A stretch of DNA of 64,000 bases from Leptodactylus fallax. Its lineage: Eukaryota; Chordata; Amphibia; Anura; Leptodactylidae. The position numbers and the translations under genes are program-made. Under the pieces are notes generated by a model. It had not been told where the DNA came from. It saw nothing but the letters and a program-made list of their open reading frames with translations, and ran no database searches. The stretch spans positions 5,027,501 through 5,091,500 of the forward strand of contig CAMRHE010000067.1 of NCBI GenBank assembly GCA_947044405.1, read 5' to 3'. The first letter of the stretch is position 1; the number at the start of each line of letters is the position of its first letter. Below are positions 12,390-23,690 of the stretch, piece by piece.

Positions 12390-12602
12390 TAGGCTGAGGT
12401 CCGACGTTGTGGAAAAAAGCTGCAGATTTTTCTGTGGTTTTTGAGCCACAGCCAAGAGTGGCTACAAAAAGAATGGGAAATAAAAAGGAAGCTCTCATAC
12501 TTCTCCCAGCTAGAGTCATTCCTGGATTTGGCTAAAAAAACGCAGCAAAATCTGCAATAAAAAGCAGATTTTCCGCAACGAGGAAAGGGTCCTTAGCCGT
12601 AA
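12390..12602. mobile_element. Hairpin element, GAGCCAAAGCCAAG family
   Basis: Starts GGCTGAGGTCCGACGTTGTGG and ends AACGAGGAAAGGGTCCTTAGCC. Inner arms GCAGATTTTTCTGTGGTTTT ... GAGCCACAGCCAAG are answered by inverse blocks around AAAACGCAGCAAAATCTGC. Sister copies are at 25,687-25,907 and 31,159-31,376. Confidence 0.75.
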
Positions 12603-13726
12603 ACAGGAACACTTCTTTGTACCTGAAATCAGAGCTAGGTGTTGCCCCCACAAACATAGTGACTACGTGGGGCCTTACCCTAAGGGGTCCTGGTATAGAT
12701 TTTGATTTGGAACCTAAAAGGTTTAGTTGCACAATTTTGGAAAATGTCCAGAATACTAAGATTTTATACATTAAAATGGTGTCTCAGTAAAGTGTAGGAG
12801 CTAGGAAGAATACCCATCAAGTGACATATTGAGGCTCATGGATAAAAAAAAAAATTGTTCTAACAAAAAGTCATTGTAGTTTACATAGCCCAGTTAGATT
12901 TGAGCTTTACTTCTTGGCAGTCCTGTTATATTTTTCTGCCGCTGTGCAATATATTATAGTAATAATCATAATAATATAATACTTTCAGCTTTTATGTTTT
13001 TACACATTTTTACCTTGTATATTTTTGTTTACTCTCATTATTTTTCTGGATTCTTTTACAGAAAACAAATTTGTCTGTGTTTTGTGGAAAATAAATGGAG
13101 CTGATAGGTCGTTTTAAGGTGTATATGTCAGGATTTCAAGTAATAAATCTGTTTGTTGTGTTTAAATCAGATTTGCTTATCGGAGAGGATTATAGTATCT
13201 AATATTTGCAGAGCTTAGTTCAGTCTATCACACTTTAATATGTCAAGCCAAGCAATACATCCTATTGGTTTATGTAAAGAACCATTAAAGCTTGAATGCA
13301 ATTTTATGATAGAGCCACTAACAACATTGAGAAGTGTATACATGTAAGCATGCGGAGGCCTTGTTAAAGGGGATATTCTAAACAAGATAAGGCAGCTCTC
13401 CATGGCTCTATTACATACACTGTATATTGCTTTAGTGAGAAAGAAAATGCAAGGGGAACAATGTTTGTAGGAATATATAGTAACCGACATGTGGACAACG
13501 GTATAGACATTGTCAAATATGTTGTATTATTAGATTATTTACAAAATAATGTATACTAAGATTAACTCATATATCATCATCTATGTAGGACACTAATACC
13601 TATTTTTATAGGATTGCCAATTATTACTTATATCAAAGCATAGCATAAAGCTGCACAGTGACCATTGTAGTGGACTACTACTATACTGTACTGTTACCCA
13701 ACTATACCATTTCCCAAGTATAGGAG
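12603..13726. other. Intergenic, nothing recognised
   Basis: Mostly unique. The 13,020-13,190 stretch has balanced composition but no specific signature. Confidence 0.55.
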
Positions 13727-13730
13727 TTAA

Positions 13731-13855
13731 AGGGTGTCTGTAAAGCCCAAAATACCTCCCAGAACAATAGTGTTGGATATGCAGCCTACAATTACATTGA
13801 GAGCGGACCCGATTTGCCAGATTTGCCTACAGACAGTCATAATCCAGACAGAGGC
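13731..13855. mobile_element. Partial TTAA-flanked element (AGGGTGTCTG end)
   Basis: TTAA at 13,727-13,730 is followed by AGGGTGTCTGTAAAGCCC. It belongs by its end to the TTAA|AGGG group described in the findings. The opposite end is not visible; a Tc1-like remnant follows. Confidence 0.4.
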
Positions 13856-14338
13856 TAAAAAAGTGTTAGTAGTTTATTTTGTCAATTAACAAAATTAATC
13901 AAATGAACAAAAGAGAAATCTAAATCCCATCGATATTTGGTGTGACCTTTGCCCTTTGTCTTCCATCAGTTCTTCTCGGTACTTGCAGACAGTTTTTGAA
14001 GGAACTCGGCAGGGAGGTTGTTCCCGCCATCTTGGAGAACTAAGCACAGATCTTCTGTGGATGTAGGCTTGCTCCAATCCTTCTGTCTCTTCATGTCATG
14101 CCAGACAGACTGGATGATGATGAGATCAGGGCTATATCTGTGGGGGCCGGATCATCACCTCCAGGACTCCTCCTCCAAAGGGCAAAGGTCACACCAAATA
14201 TTGATGGGATTTCTTTTTTGTTCATTCATGTCATTTTAATAATTGACATAAATAAACTATTAACACTTCCATTTGTTTTAAAGCATTCGTATTTTAGAGC
14301 ATTTGTCCACACCTGCCTAAAGCTTTTTTACAATGCTG
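13856..14338 (-). mobile_element. Tc1-like deletion derivative
   Basis: Two inverted arms surround a scrap of transposase. Left-arm GATATTTGGTGTGACCTTTG is answered on the right by GGTCACACCAAATATTGATG, and TTAGTAGTTTATTTTGTCAA by an inverse block near 14,250. The right terminus reads inward as CAGCATTGTAAAAAAGC then TTTAGGCAGGTG, flanked by TA at 14,339-14,340. The outermost left end is missing. TTTAGGCAGGTG is a terminus I know from a Tc1-like family of fish and frogs. Confidence 0.75.
13966..14133 (-). pseudogene. Tc1-like transposase C-terminal remnant
   Basis: The minus strand reads in one frame from SPDLIIIQSVWHDMKR through TSTEDLCLVLQD and NNLPAEFLQKLSAS to a TGA at 13,966-13,968. SPDL..IE..W followed by a conserved LQ..W..LP.EFLQ.L tail is the C-terminal part of Tc1-family transposases, which cut and paste the element at TA sites in the nucleus. 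The glutamate that should complete the DDE triad is Q here (IIIQSVW), and two in-frame stops (TGA TGA) lie just upstream of the preserved stretch. The N-terminal helix-turn-helix domains and the first two catalytic aspartates are absent. It is a dead fragment inside the deletion derivative at 13,856-14,338. Confidence 0.75.
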
Positions 14339-14340
14339 TA

Positions 14341-15095
14341 TCTTTGCATTGCTTCATCAATTTGTGTCTATAAGGGTATGTTGTGGCTCGTCGTGGCCCA
14401 TACACTGCACTGCTATTGGTATGGTAGGCCTAACAGACCCCATCTAATATAGAAAGCCCCTATGTTTGGGGTCACTGCACAATTGTTTATCTACTACAAG
14501 GATCAGGTGAGAATTCGAGTCGCAACCACATTTGCTTTCATTACATGTAATGAAGGCATGGCAACAAAGCAATTTTTAGCTGCACAACTCATGTGATAGC
14601 TAAAGTCGCCATGTAGACCTAGCCTAAATGATACTTTCTCACCAGATCCTTGTAATGGATATGTGACCCCCAGTAGTCACCTGGAATCTGTAAAGTAATA
14701 AAGTGGTCAGTTATTCCACAGCGCCCCCACAGGAGATATAAAGTAACACTCAATTACTAATTTTAAAAAATTGCTGTTGTGTAATGCATTGATGCATATA
14801 CAGACCCATATACAGACAGAAGTTATATGATGTCTGAATGCATATGCTATAGTGAAACTGATGTTGGATGATTTGTACAGGCTTTACTGAAGTTTGAGAT
14901 AGTTCTGTTATTTTCCCTTCACTGTTCAGGGGAAAGACTTTAGTATAGAGCAAAGTCATTGCTGCTGTGAGGTTCAAGCACCTGTGATAAGCATACTTGT
15001 CTCCCAGAATGTCCCGGAAGAAGCGTTGACCTCCAGAAGAGCATGCAAACCTCCTAGGTCCATTAGTTTATATGTGATTTGGACACTCTATGTTC
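14341..15095. other. Intergenic, nothing recognised
   Basis: Unique-looking DNA. No gene, hairpin or tandem repeat that I can support. Confidence 0.55.
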
Positions 15096-15099
15096 CGCT

Positions 15100-15365
15100 T
15101 ATGTCTCAAAAAGGGGCACGGCCTGCACTTTTCATGCCTGTGACACAAGAAAATGGGTGAGCACTGCTCTTGCCTGTCAGACCCGTACCATCTCCTGCCT
15201 GTACCACCCTGTGTAGTAACAGTTGGCCCTCCCACTGCTATGACATCAACCTTCCTACTTGAGAAGTAAGAGCAGTGCTCCTAAGGCTGAAGTCCCGCCT
15301 CCAGCACACCAAGTGCCTCATTTGCATAAGACTTCAAAGTTCTATTTCTCCTAATTGGAAAGGTC
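15100..15365. repeat. Dispersed repeat shared with 42,782-43,145
   Basis: Blocks such as CTCCCACTGCTATGACATCA, TACCACCCTGTG and GCATAAGACTTCAAAGTT occur in the same order at 42,950-43,125. The copy at 42,782 begins with a TTAA|AGGGAG end; the corresponding end is not evident here. Confidence 0.7.
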
Positions 15366-15418
15366 CTAACCACTATTATAAAACATATGGTATAAATCAT
15401 ACAGTATGCTTTACATTT

Positions 15419-15786
15419 TAGGCTAAGGTCACATCAGTCCATTGTTCTGTTTTGTCATAGGATCAGAACAACGTACTGAAAAACTAATACAATGACGGAT
15501 GCAGACGGAGCACATTCTGTCACATCACTCACTGTAAAGTGAAAAACAAGACAGACATTTTGCTTATTGACTTCTCAGACAGAAGATAAAGTCCTAGAGG
15601 CACACTTTTATCTTCCATTTAAAAAAAAATAGCAAAGAAAAAAAAGCTTCCTTCTTGTACTTTAAATTACAGTAAATGATGACATATTCAGACAGAATCT
15701 GCATCTGTCATTATAGTAGTTTTTCAGTCCGTTGTTCAGATCTTATGATGAATCACAACAATGGACTGATGTCATCTTAGCCTTAA
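15419..15786. mobile_element. Palindromic element (AAGGTCACATCAGTCCATTG ends)
   Basis: The left end TAGGCTAAGGTCACATCAGT is answered by the right end ACTGATGTCATCTTAGCCTTA, and CATTGTTCTG by the inverse AACAATG. The interior contains more inverted matches (GACGGATGCAGAC against CTGCATCTGTC). About 368 bp, non-coding. Confidence 0.75.
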
Positions 15787-16860
15787 CAGTTTATAATAGT
15801 GAGGGATTTATTAAAATGTATATTATAAGATGGGCTTCTCCTAAAAATTTGGAGCATTTTTAATGAAATGAAATCTACACCTACTATTAGCAGGTAAAGA
15901 TTAGTAATAGGGGGCCAAATCTCATTGATTGAGACCCAATTGTTATGGGTAGTGCCCAGTTCAGTGATGGAGAACTGAGGCAGGCAGAGACACTATAACA
16001 GTTCAAGGAAACTTTATTCAGGAAGATGCATGATCTTGGTGGTTACAGAAGAACTCCAAGGAGCGAAAAAGTATAATTGTTACAAAGTTTCGGCAATCTA
16101 TATTGACTCCAGTTTCTGGCATTGGGTCTCAACTCCTTTTGTCTTTTAGGTCACCTTTTAAAGTCCAGAAGTAGACTTTGCACTGTGTCACTTACCCCAG
16201 CAGTAAATGTCAAATCAGTGTCCTCTTCACATCCAGGCATTCAGTCTTGTAACATTTCTAGGGTGGCCTCACCTTTGTGGGTGGTGTGTACGTCACTTGT
16301 GGCAGATGTCACACCCAGGTATCAGGCTTATGCTTTTCATGTTGCTCTCTTAGAGTGTACAGGCATGCAGGTCTCTGACCAGCAGCTGCAGTCTGTCAGA
16401 TGCATTGAATTTCCTCCATTGTGACCCTGATACATATATGGCTGGTGCTGCTCTTACCCCATACTTCTAGCTAACTAGTGGCACCTTTTACTGGCTCTCA
16501 GGTTAGCCCTTTTCTCCTCACTTTCTGCACCATCTGCATGGTCTGGACTGAAAGGAGAAGCTGCCTTTTATGTTTCCCTCACATCATCAGGGGCATGAGG
16601 GCCCAAACCTTGGTTGACCTCAAAGTGATCCTTGATCTGCAAGACTCCTTCCAATTCTATTGCACCTTTCTCTTGGGACACAACACAAACTCATGCCACT
16701 TGTTGGTGGAACAACTACGGAAAGTATTTCTAGGACTAGAGGTGATTTTTCCCATAAGACCTCACTGGTACATCAATCGCTTCCAATATACGGTGTACGC
16801 CATTTCCTTCATGACTCTTGGACTGCACCAAAGTTATCAAAGTGTATATCTCAATTATAT
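15787..16860. other. Intergenic, nothing recognised
   Basis: Moderate composition with some short open frames but no family motif. The stretch 15,940-16,080, with AAGGAAACTTTATTCAGG, resembles LTR or UTR sequence in composition only; I could not find a matching second copy. Confidence 0.5.
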
Positions 16861-16861
16861 G

Positions 16862-16988
16862 TAGTGGAAGAGTGAAGAAATCAGGCGATACCTTTCAGAG
16901 GCTAACTGAGTATAGTTATACTCAGCTTCTAAAAGGTATCGCCTGATTTCTTCACTCTTCCACTACTTTCAATGGCTAACACAGTACA
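16862..16988. repeat. Inverted duplicate of a dispersed fragment
   Basis: GTGGAAGAGTGAAGAAATCA with GGCGATACCTTTCAGAGGC is followed after a few bases by the inverse GGTATCGCCTGATTTCTTCA plus CTCTTCCACTACTTTC. A third copy of the right half lies at 19,005-19,075, on the far side of the Tc1-like insertion at 17,377. Confidence 0.8.
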
Positions 16989-17376
16989 TTATGCAATTAA
17001 ATATAAAGAAACATACAGTATATATATATATAATTATAATTAAAAAGACACCACCTAGCTATGAAGTTCATTACTTAGTATTATTATACCTATTGGTGTA
17101 CTGCTCCGTTACTAAAAGGGCAACATAACTGCTCAGGTGTACTTATCTGGCATCACACCTTGCAGGGGTATTCAGCATTTCACATTTCCATAGTGTATCA
17201 TAGCAAAGCATTGCAAAAATGGTAAGAAACACCCAAACTGGGTGTATTATAAACCACAGCAATGTGAAGGATACAGTACAAGTTCAGTTTAGTCGTAGGG
17301 TCATTTCTGAGATATTCTTATTTTTTGGTGAAAGGTTAGCAGGCGTAATTTCCAACCCTCTTACAGATTTGCACTA

Positions 17377-18944
17377 CAGTCATGGCCAAAAGTTTTGAGA
17401 ATGATACAAATATTAATTTTTACAAAGTCTACTGCTTCAGTTTTTCTAATGGCAATTTGCATATACTCCAGAATGTTATAAAGAGTGATCAGCTTAACAG
17501 CAATTACTTGCAAAGTCAATATTTGCCTAGAAAATGAACTTTATCCCCCAAAACACATTTCAACATCATTGCAGCCCTGCCTTAAAATGACCACCTAACA
17601 TCATTTCAGTGATTGCTCCATTAACACAGGTGTGGGTGTTGATGAGGACAGGGCTGGAGATCAATCTGTCATGATTAAGTAAGAATGACACCACTGGACA
17701 CTTTAAAAGGAGGCTGGTGCTTGCCATCATTGTTTCTCTTCTGTTAACCATGGTTATCTCTAAAGAAACACGTGCGGTCATCATTGCACTGCACAAAAAT
17801 GGCCTAACTGGGAAGAGTATTGCAGCTAGAAAGATTGCACCTCAGTCAACAATCTATCGCATCATCAAGAACTTCAAGGAGAGAGGTTCCATTGGTGCCA
17901 AAAAGGCTCCAGGGCGCCCAAGAAAGACCAGCAAGCAGCAGGACCGTCTCTTAAAAGTGTTTCAGCTGCGGGATCGGGCTACCAGCAGTGCAGAGCTTGC
18001 TGAGGAATGGCAGCAGGCAGGTGTGAGTGCATCTGCACGCACTGTGAGGCGGAGACTCTTGGAGCAAAGCCTGGTCTCAAGGAGGGCAACAAAGAAGCCA
18101 CTTTTCTCCAGAAAAAAACATCAGGGACAGACTGATATTCTGCAAAAGGTACAGGGAGTGGACTGCTGAGGACTGGGGTAAAGTCATTTTCTCTGATGAA
18201 TCCCCTTTTCGATTGTTTGGAACATCTGGAAAACAGCTTATTCGGAGAAGAAGAGGTGAGCGCTACTACCAGTCTTGTCTCATGCCAACTGTAAAGCATC
18301 CTGAAACCATTCATGTGTGGGGTTGCTTCTCAGCCAAGGGAATCGGCTCTCTCACAGTCTTGCCTAAAAACACAGCCATGAATAAAGAATGGTACCAGAA
18401 TGTCCTCCAAGAGCAACTTCTCCCAACCGTCCAAGAGCAGTTTGGCGCTCAACAATGCCTTTTCCAGCATGATGGAGCACCTTGCCATAAAGCAAAGGTG
18501 ATAACTAAATGGCACAGGGAACAAAACATAGAGATTTTGGGTCCATGGCCTGGAAACTCCCCAGATCTTAATCCCATTGAGAACTTGTGGTTAATCATCA
18601 AGAGACGGGTGGACAAACAAAAACCAACAAATTCAGACAAAATTAAAGCATTGATTCTGCAAGAATGGACTGCTATCAGTCAGGATTTGGTCCAGAAGTT
18701 GATTGAGAGCATGCCAGGGAGAATTGCAGAGGTCCTGAAGAAGAAGGGTCAACACTGCAAATATTGACTTGCTGCATTAACTCATTCTAACTGTCAATAT
18801 AAGCTTCTGTTACTCATAATATGAATGCAATTATATTTCTGTATGTGATAAAAACATCTGACAAACACACATAAAAACCAGAGGGCAGCAGATCATGTGA
18901 AAATATAATATTTGTGTCATTCTCAAAACTTTTGGCCATGACTG
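17377..18944 (+). mobile_element. Tc1-like DD35E transposon, copy A
   Basis: Flanked by TA on both sides (17,375-17,376 and 18,945-18,946). The ends are inverted repeats of about 39 bp beginning CAGTCATGGCCAAAAGTTTT. At 1,568 bp it is one base longer than the sister copy at 39,315-40,881 on the opposite strand. The extra base is in an A run that breaks its transposase. The near-identity of the copies points to recent movement. Confidence 0.95.
17750..18767 (+). pseudogene. Tc1-like transposase, one-base frameshift
   Basis: Transposase of the element at 17,377-18,944; the family excises and inserts the element at TA dinucleotides. The first frame runs from MVISKETRAV to about codon 121 and holds the DNA-binding half: helix-turn-helix words NGLTGKSIA and STIYRIIKNF, and a GRPRK motif. 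At 18,112-18,118 there are seven A where the sister copy has six, which shifts the frame and ends translation at 18,169. In the second frame all catalytic motifs are preserved: VIFSDES, FQHDGAP and NPIENLW, with 35 residues between the last two acidic residues, ending at 18,767. Apart from the frameshift I count about ten or eleven amino-acid differences from the intact sister. The start was chosen at the ATG in ACCATGG; an in-frame ATG lies 33 bp upstream. Confidence 0.95.
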
Positions 18945-18952
18945 TAGTACCA

Positions 18953-19075
18953 TGTCTGAAGAAGAGAGCTAGTACTCTCGAAAGCTTACTATCAAATATA
19001 CTCAGTTAGCCTCTAAAAGATATCGCCTGATTTCTTCACTCTTCCACTACTTTCTATGGCTAACATGGTACAACA
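18953..19075 (+). repeat. Dispersed fragment related to 16,862-16,988
   Basis: Starts TCTGAAGAAGAGAGCTAGTA followed by CTCTCGAAAGCTTACTAT, then the TATCGCCTGATTTCTTCACT and CTTCCACTACTTTC blocks also present at 16,935. The 'gaag...cgaaagct' layout is typical of 3' ends of retroelements in vertebrates, but the family is not identified. Confidence 0.6.
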
Positions 19076-20040
19076 TTATACTACTAAATTTGAACCAAAA
19101 TTTGCATCATAATAAATGTAGCCTAACTGATTTCTCATTGGAAAAACACACACTTTTCATGTCATTGGCTAAATTTGAGAAAATTAAAAATTTTTTACTT
19201 CTTATATGATACTCAGTGAGGCTCAATATCATCTTAGATGTTACCATCTGTCCCTTTTTGTCCTGTCCTGGTTCACAGCCTACCTATCATTGTGGACTGT
19301 AGTACGAGTATATGTGTAGCTCCACCCAGGAACATACACAGGAATTTCTTAATGTGAGGGTCCGTTCCCCTTTGGGAAGCTTAAATAGGATGACCTGGCT
19401 CAGTGGTGCAGTGGCAACTTGGTCCTGAGCCCCCAACAGCACATGAACATTCATCACTTGGTTGAAATCTCAACTTCCTCTTCCTGATGTCCCAGCCAGG
19501 TGGTGAATACTAATGTGATGCTGGCGCCATCCAGTGCAGCAGTAACCCCATCCTTATTTAATGGTGGGGAACCTTTCCTGATTTCCTCTACTGCTCTCTT
19601 GCTGTGCTTCCACCATTGGCGGTGCATTACATGTCCAGTGTAGCAGGAGACTACTAGTGGTGGCCATCATGTGCTGTAACTTTGTAACTGCCTCTTGCAT
19701 ACCCATTGGCTCCACAGCTAAAAAAGATATTTTGCTAATTTTTCAAGTAAATCAAAGAGCCATACTAAACACATTTTCAGAAGATTTATTGATTTTACCT
19801 TAAATAAAATTAAGCAATTATATATATAAGTTTACAGTTATATATAAGATTACAGTTATCTTGAGGCTTGGACCAAATGGGATGAGGATGCTGCTGAATA
19901 ATCCACAGGGAAGTTTAGCAGAGTGTTCTTGAGAAAAAAAAAATCAGGTTCACCTGCAGGAATCAAACCAACCCATGTATTTTTGAAAATTTCAGCAAGT
20001 TAATCTTAAACTGCGGAATCACAAGAGTATTCCCTATAGA
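19076..20040. other. Intergenic, nothing recognised
   Basis: Moderate composition with a few short open frames. No gene or repeat family that I can support. Confidence 0.5.
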
Positions 20041-20044
20041 TTTA

Positions 20045-20505
20045 AGACTGGGGCCCCATGTGATGTAAATGCCGTAGTTTGGCTGAGGAAAAAAATGCAG
20101 CATTTTACAGTCACTGCAAGGTGGATGGGATTCTAGAGAAGACAAATCCCAAATGCAGACAAATCCATGCTGCGGACATGCTGCGATTACCAAAAACGTT
20201 TCGGTTTTGGAAATCGCAGCATGTCGGTTATACCTACGGAAACACCGGCGGTTTTCCTATAGGCATAATGGAAGCAGAAAGACTTTTTGTGAAAAACACT
20301 GGGGACAAACCGCGATGTGTTGCCATTGCGGTTTTTCCCGCAATGCTTTTTTGATGCGGTCCGCTAAGTGGGGGCTTAGTTTCAAAGGGGAAGAAAAATG
20401 TAGCAAAAACACAATGAAAAATGTTGCGGAACAAACTCAATGCGTTTTCACGGTATTGTTTTCCAGAGCGTTTTTTAGCTGTCATTCGCTATGTGCGTCC
20501 TTAAC
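20045..20505. mobile_element. Palindromic element of the AAGGCTAAGGCCCC type
   Basis: Carries the family blocks CATTTTACAGTCACTGCAAG, GTGGATGGGATTCTAG, GGTTTTGGAAATCGCAGCAT, TACCTACGGAAAC, AATGGAAGCAGAAAG and GCGGTTTTTCCCGCAATG. The left end reads GGGGCCCCATGTG. Several blocks are internally inverted. Non-coding; the open frames across it are artefacts of low stop-codon density. Confidence 0.75.
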
Positions 20506-20599
20506 CACAGGGAGGAAACTCACAGCAATGACTTATTACAACATGTGGGTGAGATTTATCGTCTTATACACTATGCTGCTACTGTACATTTTAGTGGGA

Positions 20600-21208
20600 T
20601 AGAAACATAGAAGATTTATGGCAGAAAAAGACTGCCTTTATCTTATTACCATTTTATCTAGGATAAACATGCATTATCCCAGGCATGCTTACATTCACTT
20701 ACCGTAGATTTCTCAACCACATCTGCTGGAAGTTTGTTCCAAGCCTCGACTTTTTCAGTGAAATAATATTTCCTGACATTGCTGATCTTCCCCCCAACCA
20801 ATTTCAGATGTGCCCCCTTATTCTTGTGTTTAGCTTTATATTAAAAAAAAACCTTATTTATTCCTTTAACATATTTATTTTCATCTGCCCCTTTCCCTAC
20901 TTCCCTTAAGGCTATAGAGATCAAGTTGTTTAAGCCTCTCCTGATATGTTTTAAGCTTCAGGTCTTCCACCATTTTTGCACCCGTTCTATTTTATCTATG
21001 CCTTTTTGTAGATGGGATCTCCACAATTGGACACAATATTCCAGATGGGGTCTCACCAGCGCACTATACAGCAGGATCACAATCTCCCCTCTCTCTTCCT
21101 CCTGGTTATATCTCTAGCTATACAGCTGCACATCCTACTTGCTTTCCCTGCTGTCTGGCTGCACTGTGCACTCATTTTGAAGCTGTCTGATATCAGGACC
21201 CCTAGATA
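20600..21208 (-). mobile_element. CR1-like LINE 3' region
   Basis: The order of blocks TAGAAACATAGAAG, CTGGAAGTTTGTTCCAAGC, CAGTGAAATAATATTTCC, TGTGCCCCCTTATTCTTGTG, ATATTCCAGATGGGGTCTCA and CTGATATCAGGACCCCTAG matches, from memory, the widespread 3' region of CR1-like LINEs in reptiles and frogs. That would place the LINE 3' end at 20,600 and the element on the minus strand. No open reading frame is preserved. The family call has not been checked by alignment. Confidence 0.55.
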
Positions 21209-21266
21209 AGTAGTAGATGATAGAGCCTGTAGAGGCTGTGAGTACTCCGTGTGTCTGTAGTCTTAA

Positions 21267-21400
21267 AGGGTTCTTACCATCATATAAATGGACAGCATAC
21301 CTATTGGATATGCCATGAATATTTGATAGCTACTGTTCTCACCTCGGAGACCTACCCATAGCTCCAGAATGGGGACTCTCTCCACTTATTTCTAAGGGAG
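21267..21400. mobile_element. Partial TTAA-flanked element (AGGGTTCTTACC end)
   Basis: TTAA at 21,263-21,266 followed by AGGGTTCTTACCATCATA. The opposite end is not visible. Member of the TTAA|AGGG group by its end only. Confidence 0.4.
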
Positions 21401-21855
21401 TCACAGCCAAGCCCAAATCCATGTATACAGCCACCTCTCCATATTTATTCCCCATTTGGATGTGGTGGTCAGTGGGTGCCCTGCCACATAGGATAGGGTT
21501 GGTAGACCTCTATTTTGAGATAGATGCAGGTCCCAGAGGCATGTCTCAAATACGTTGGATATGCCAAATCCAGATTGTGGACACCAGCTATGTGGAGCCC
21601 TGATGTCTGGATCACAAGAGGCACAATATCCTCTCTAAGCTGCATGACTGGATTGTATAACGCCATGTGCTTCATGTAAATACTTTGTATCTTTCATGAG
21701 GAATCCCATGTTCTATGAATATGTGCTTCATTTTCACCCTTGTTGGTGTTCACCTTGGACCTTCTCCTGACAGGTAACTGGGCCTTTACAAAAAGTAATT
21801 AAGTACCATTGGCATAGACTGTGCATATACATTAAACATTATTGTGAATAAACAT
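21401..21855. other. Intergenic, nothing recognised
   Basis: No supported feature. Confidence 0.5.
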
Positions 21856-21859
21856 TTAA

Positions 21860-22244
21860 AGGGGTTGTCCATTTTCAGCATATAAATGCTAATTATTGTA
21901 CAATGAAATGTTCTACTATTTTTCAATATACTTTCTGTATTAATTCTTTACAGTTTTCTAGATCTCTGCTTGCTGTCATTCATTCTTTCTCGACAGTGGA
22001 TAAAAATCAGCCCATGGTCATGTGATAGACAGTTCATGTTCATGTGATGAACACACAGGTGCACAGCTCGTTACAAGACAGCTATCTGATTACTGAGTTG
22101 TGACTGTAACGAGCCGTGCACCTGTGTGTCCATCACATGACCATGGAAAATTGTGAGGAGTTGATACACAAAGTACATAGGAAAATTGTAGAACTTCTCA
22201 TTACACAAACAATAACATTTATTTGCTGATACTGGACAACCCCT
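21860..22244. mobile_element. TTAA-flanked palindromic element (AGGGGTTGTCC ends)
   Basis: Both outer ends are present: AGGGGTTGTCC on the left and GGACAACCCCT on the right, with TTAA directly outside each (21,856-21,859 and 22,245-22,248). The 385 bp fold into a long hairpin, for example CATGGTCATGTGATAGACAG near 22,015 against GTCCATCACATGACCATGG near 22,128, and CACCTGTGTGTCC against its inverse. TTAA duplication is the hallmark of piggyBac-type insertion, so I infer a non-autonomous piggyBac-like element. Confidence 0.85.
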
Positions 22245-22248
22245 TTAA

Positions 22249-22879
22249 GGTACAATTCTTCAAAATATAAATGTATCGTTTCTTCAATAAGCGATTTCCG
22301 GACAATGGTTGGTTGGAGAATCAGCTCATTCACTACTTTCCTAGTCTTTAGTTCACTGAATCCTTTCCTACTACATTTGTGTGGATGGTGACGGGAGGTG
22401 AAGCCTGCCAGACAGCAGTCTGTATTTTTCTTCTTTATTTATTTGGTTAATACTCTAGGTTTTGTAATGTCTTGGAGACTTTGCCGCTGGTAATTCCATT
22501 TTCCTCCCATGGTATTTATTATTTATTGATTTTAATAACTATGCAGATCCCATGCAGTATATGAGTGAGATTTTTGGTATTTGTATAGCTGAATGGGTCA
22601 GATCTTATTCCATGGTTATATTTTGGAGTTGAACACATTTTATATATTATTCCGTATACCTGCAGTGATGTGTTTTAACAAAGGTAAGCCCATACACAGT
22701 ATACAGTGAGAAGCAGAGTATAGCTAAGGAAAGGATTTCACAGAAAGGAGACAAAATTTGGTAATAAAGTATATTAGAAAATTAATAATGACACAAATGC
22801 TGCCAGAACATCAAAAGTAGTTTGGAAGTTTAATTATACTTTAAGATGATAGACCTTTACTACATGTCCGATTCATGTG
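22249..22879. other. Intergenic, nothing recognised
   Basis: No supported feature. Confidence 0.5.
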
Positions 22880-22883
22880 TTAA

Positions 22884-23060
22884 AGGGGTTTTCCGGGACT
22901 TATTAATTGATGACTTATTTTTAGGATAGGTCATCAATTAAAGATTGACAGGGGCCTAACACCAGGCCCCCAGTCCATCAGCTGTTTGAAGGGGCTGCAC
23001 CATTTGCATGAGTGCTGCAGCCTCTTTACTACTTACATTTGTCTAGACTACTGTACATTT
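22884..23060. mobile_element. TTAA-flanked element (AGGGGTTTTCCGGG end)
   Basis: TTAA at 22,880-22,883, then AGGGGTTTTCCGGGAC, a small hairpin ATTGATGACTTATTTTTAGG / GATAGGTCATCAAT, and CAGCTGTTTGAAGGGGCTGC. The same order occurs at 43,247. The right boundary is not defined. Confidence 0.65.
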
Positions 23061-23262
23061 ATGCAGCGTCTGTTCTTGGTATTGCAGCTCAGTTCATTCA
23101 CTTGAATGGGACTGAATGAACGTAACGTTGCCCATGAAGCAGAGGCTGACACTTCAAACAGGTGATTTGAGGGGGTACCGAGTGTTGTGTCCCATTCACT
23201 GACATTGAATTTAATGCTGCCGGACGTCACATGGCCATTAATCACTGTCGTGTGAATGTAGC

Positions 23263-23690
23263 TTTAGGCACCACATAGCGACACACAACAAGAAATGCTG
23301 CATACAAAGAGGCAGCATAAACTTGCAGAGCTGCGGAGTTTTTTTTTCTACATAAAACGCCACATTTTAGCCACGGTGGAAACGCCGCAGCAAAAATCGC
23401 AATGTTTTACAGTCACTACAAAGTGGATGGGATTCTAGTGAATTCCATCCACACATTGCAGAAAAATACACTTAGCGGAAATGCTGCGATTTCCAAAACC
23501 ATCGAGGTTTTGGAAATTGCATCATGTCAATTATACTTACAGAAACGTTGCTGGTTTCCCTATATTTATAATGGAAGCAGAAAGTCTACAGAGGAAACCT
23601 CTGTGGACTTTCTGTGAAAAGCGCTGCGTTGCCGCCGTGGTTTTTCCCACAGTGCTTTTTTGCTGTGGCTCGCTACGTGGGGCCTTAGCC
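23263..23690. mobile_element. Palindromic element of the AAGGCTAAGGCCCC type
   Basis: Contains TTTTACAGTCACTACAAAGT, GGATGGGATTCTAGTGAA, GGTTTTGGAAATTGCATCAT, AATGGAAGCAGAAAGTC with an inverted GAAAGTCTACAGAGGAAACC / GGACTTTCTGTGAAAAGCGC pair, and ends CTACGTGGGGCCTTAGCC. Confidence 0.75.

Noticed and set aside
15940..16130. Possible LTR (AAGGAAACTTTATTCAGG)
   Set aside because: No second copy, primer binding site or gag/pol sequence was found nearby.
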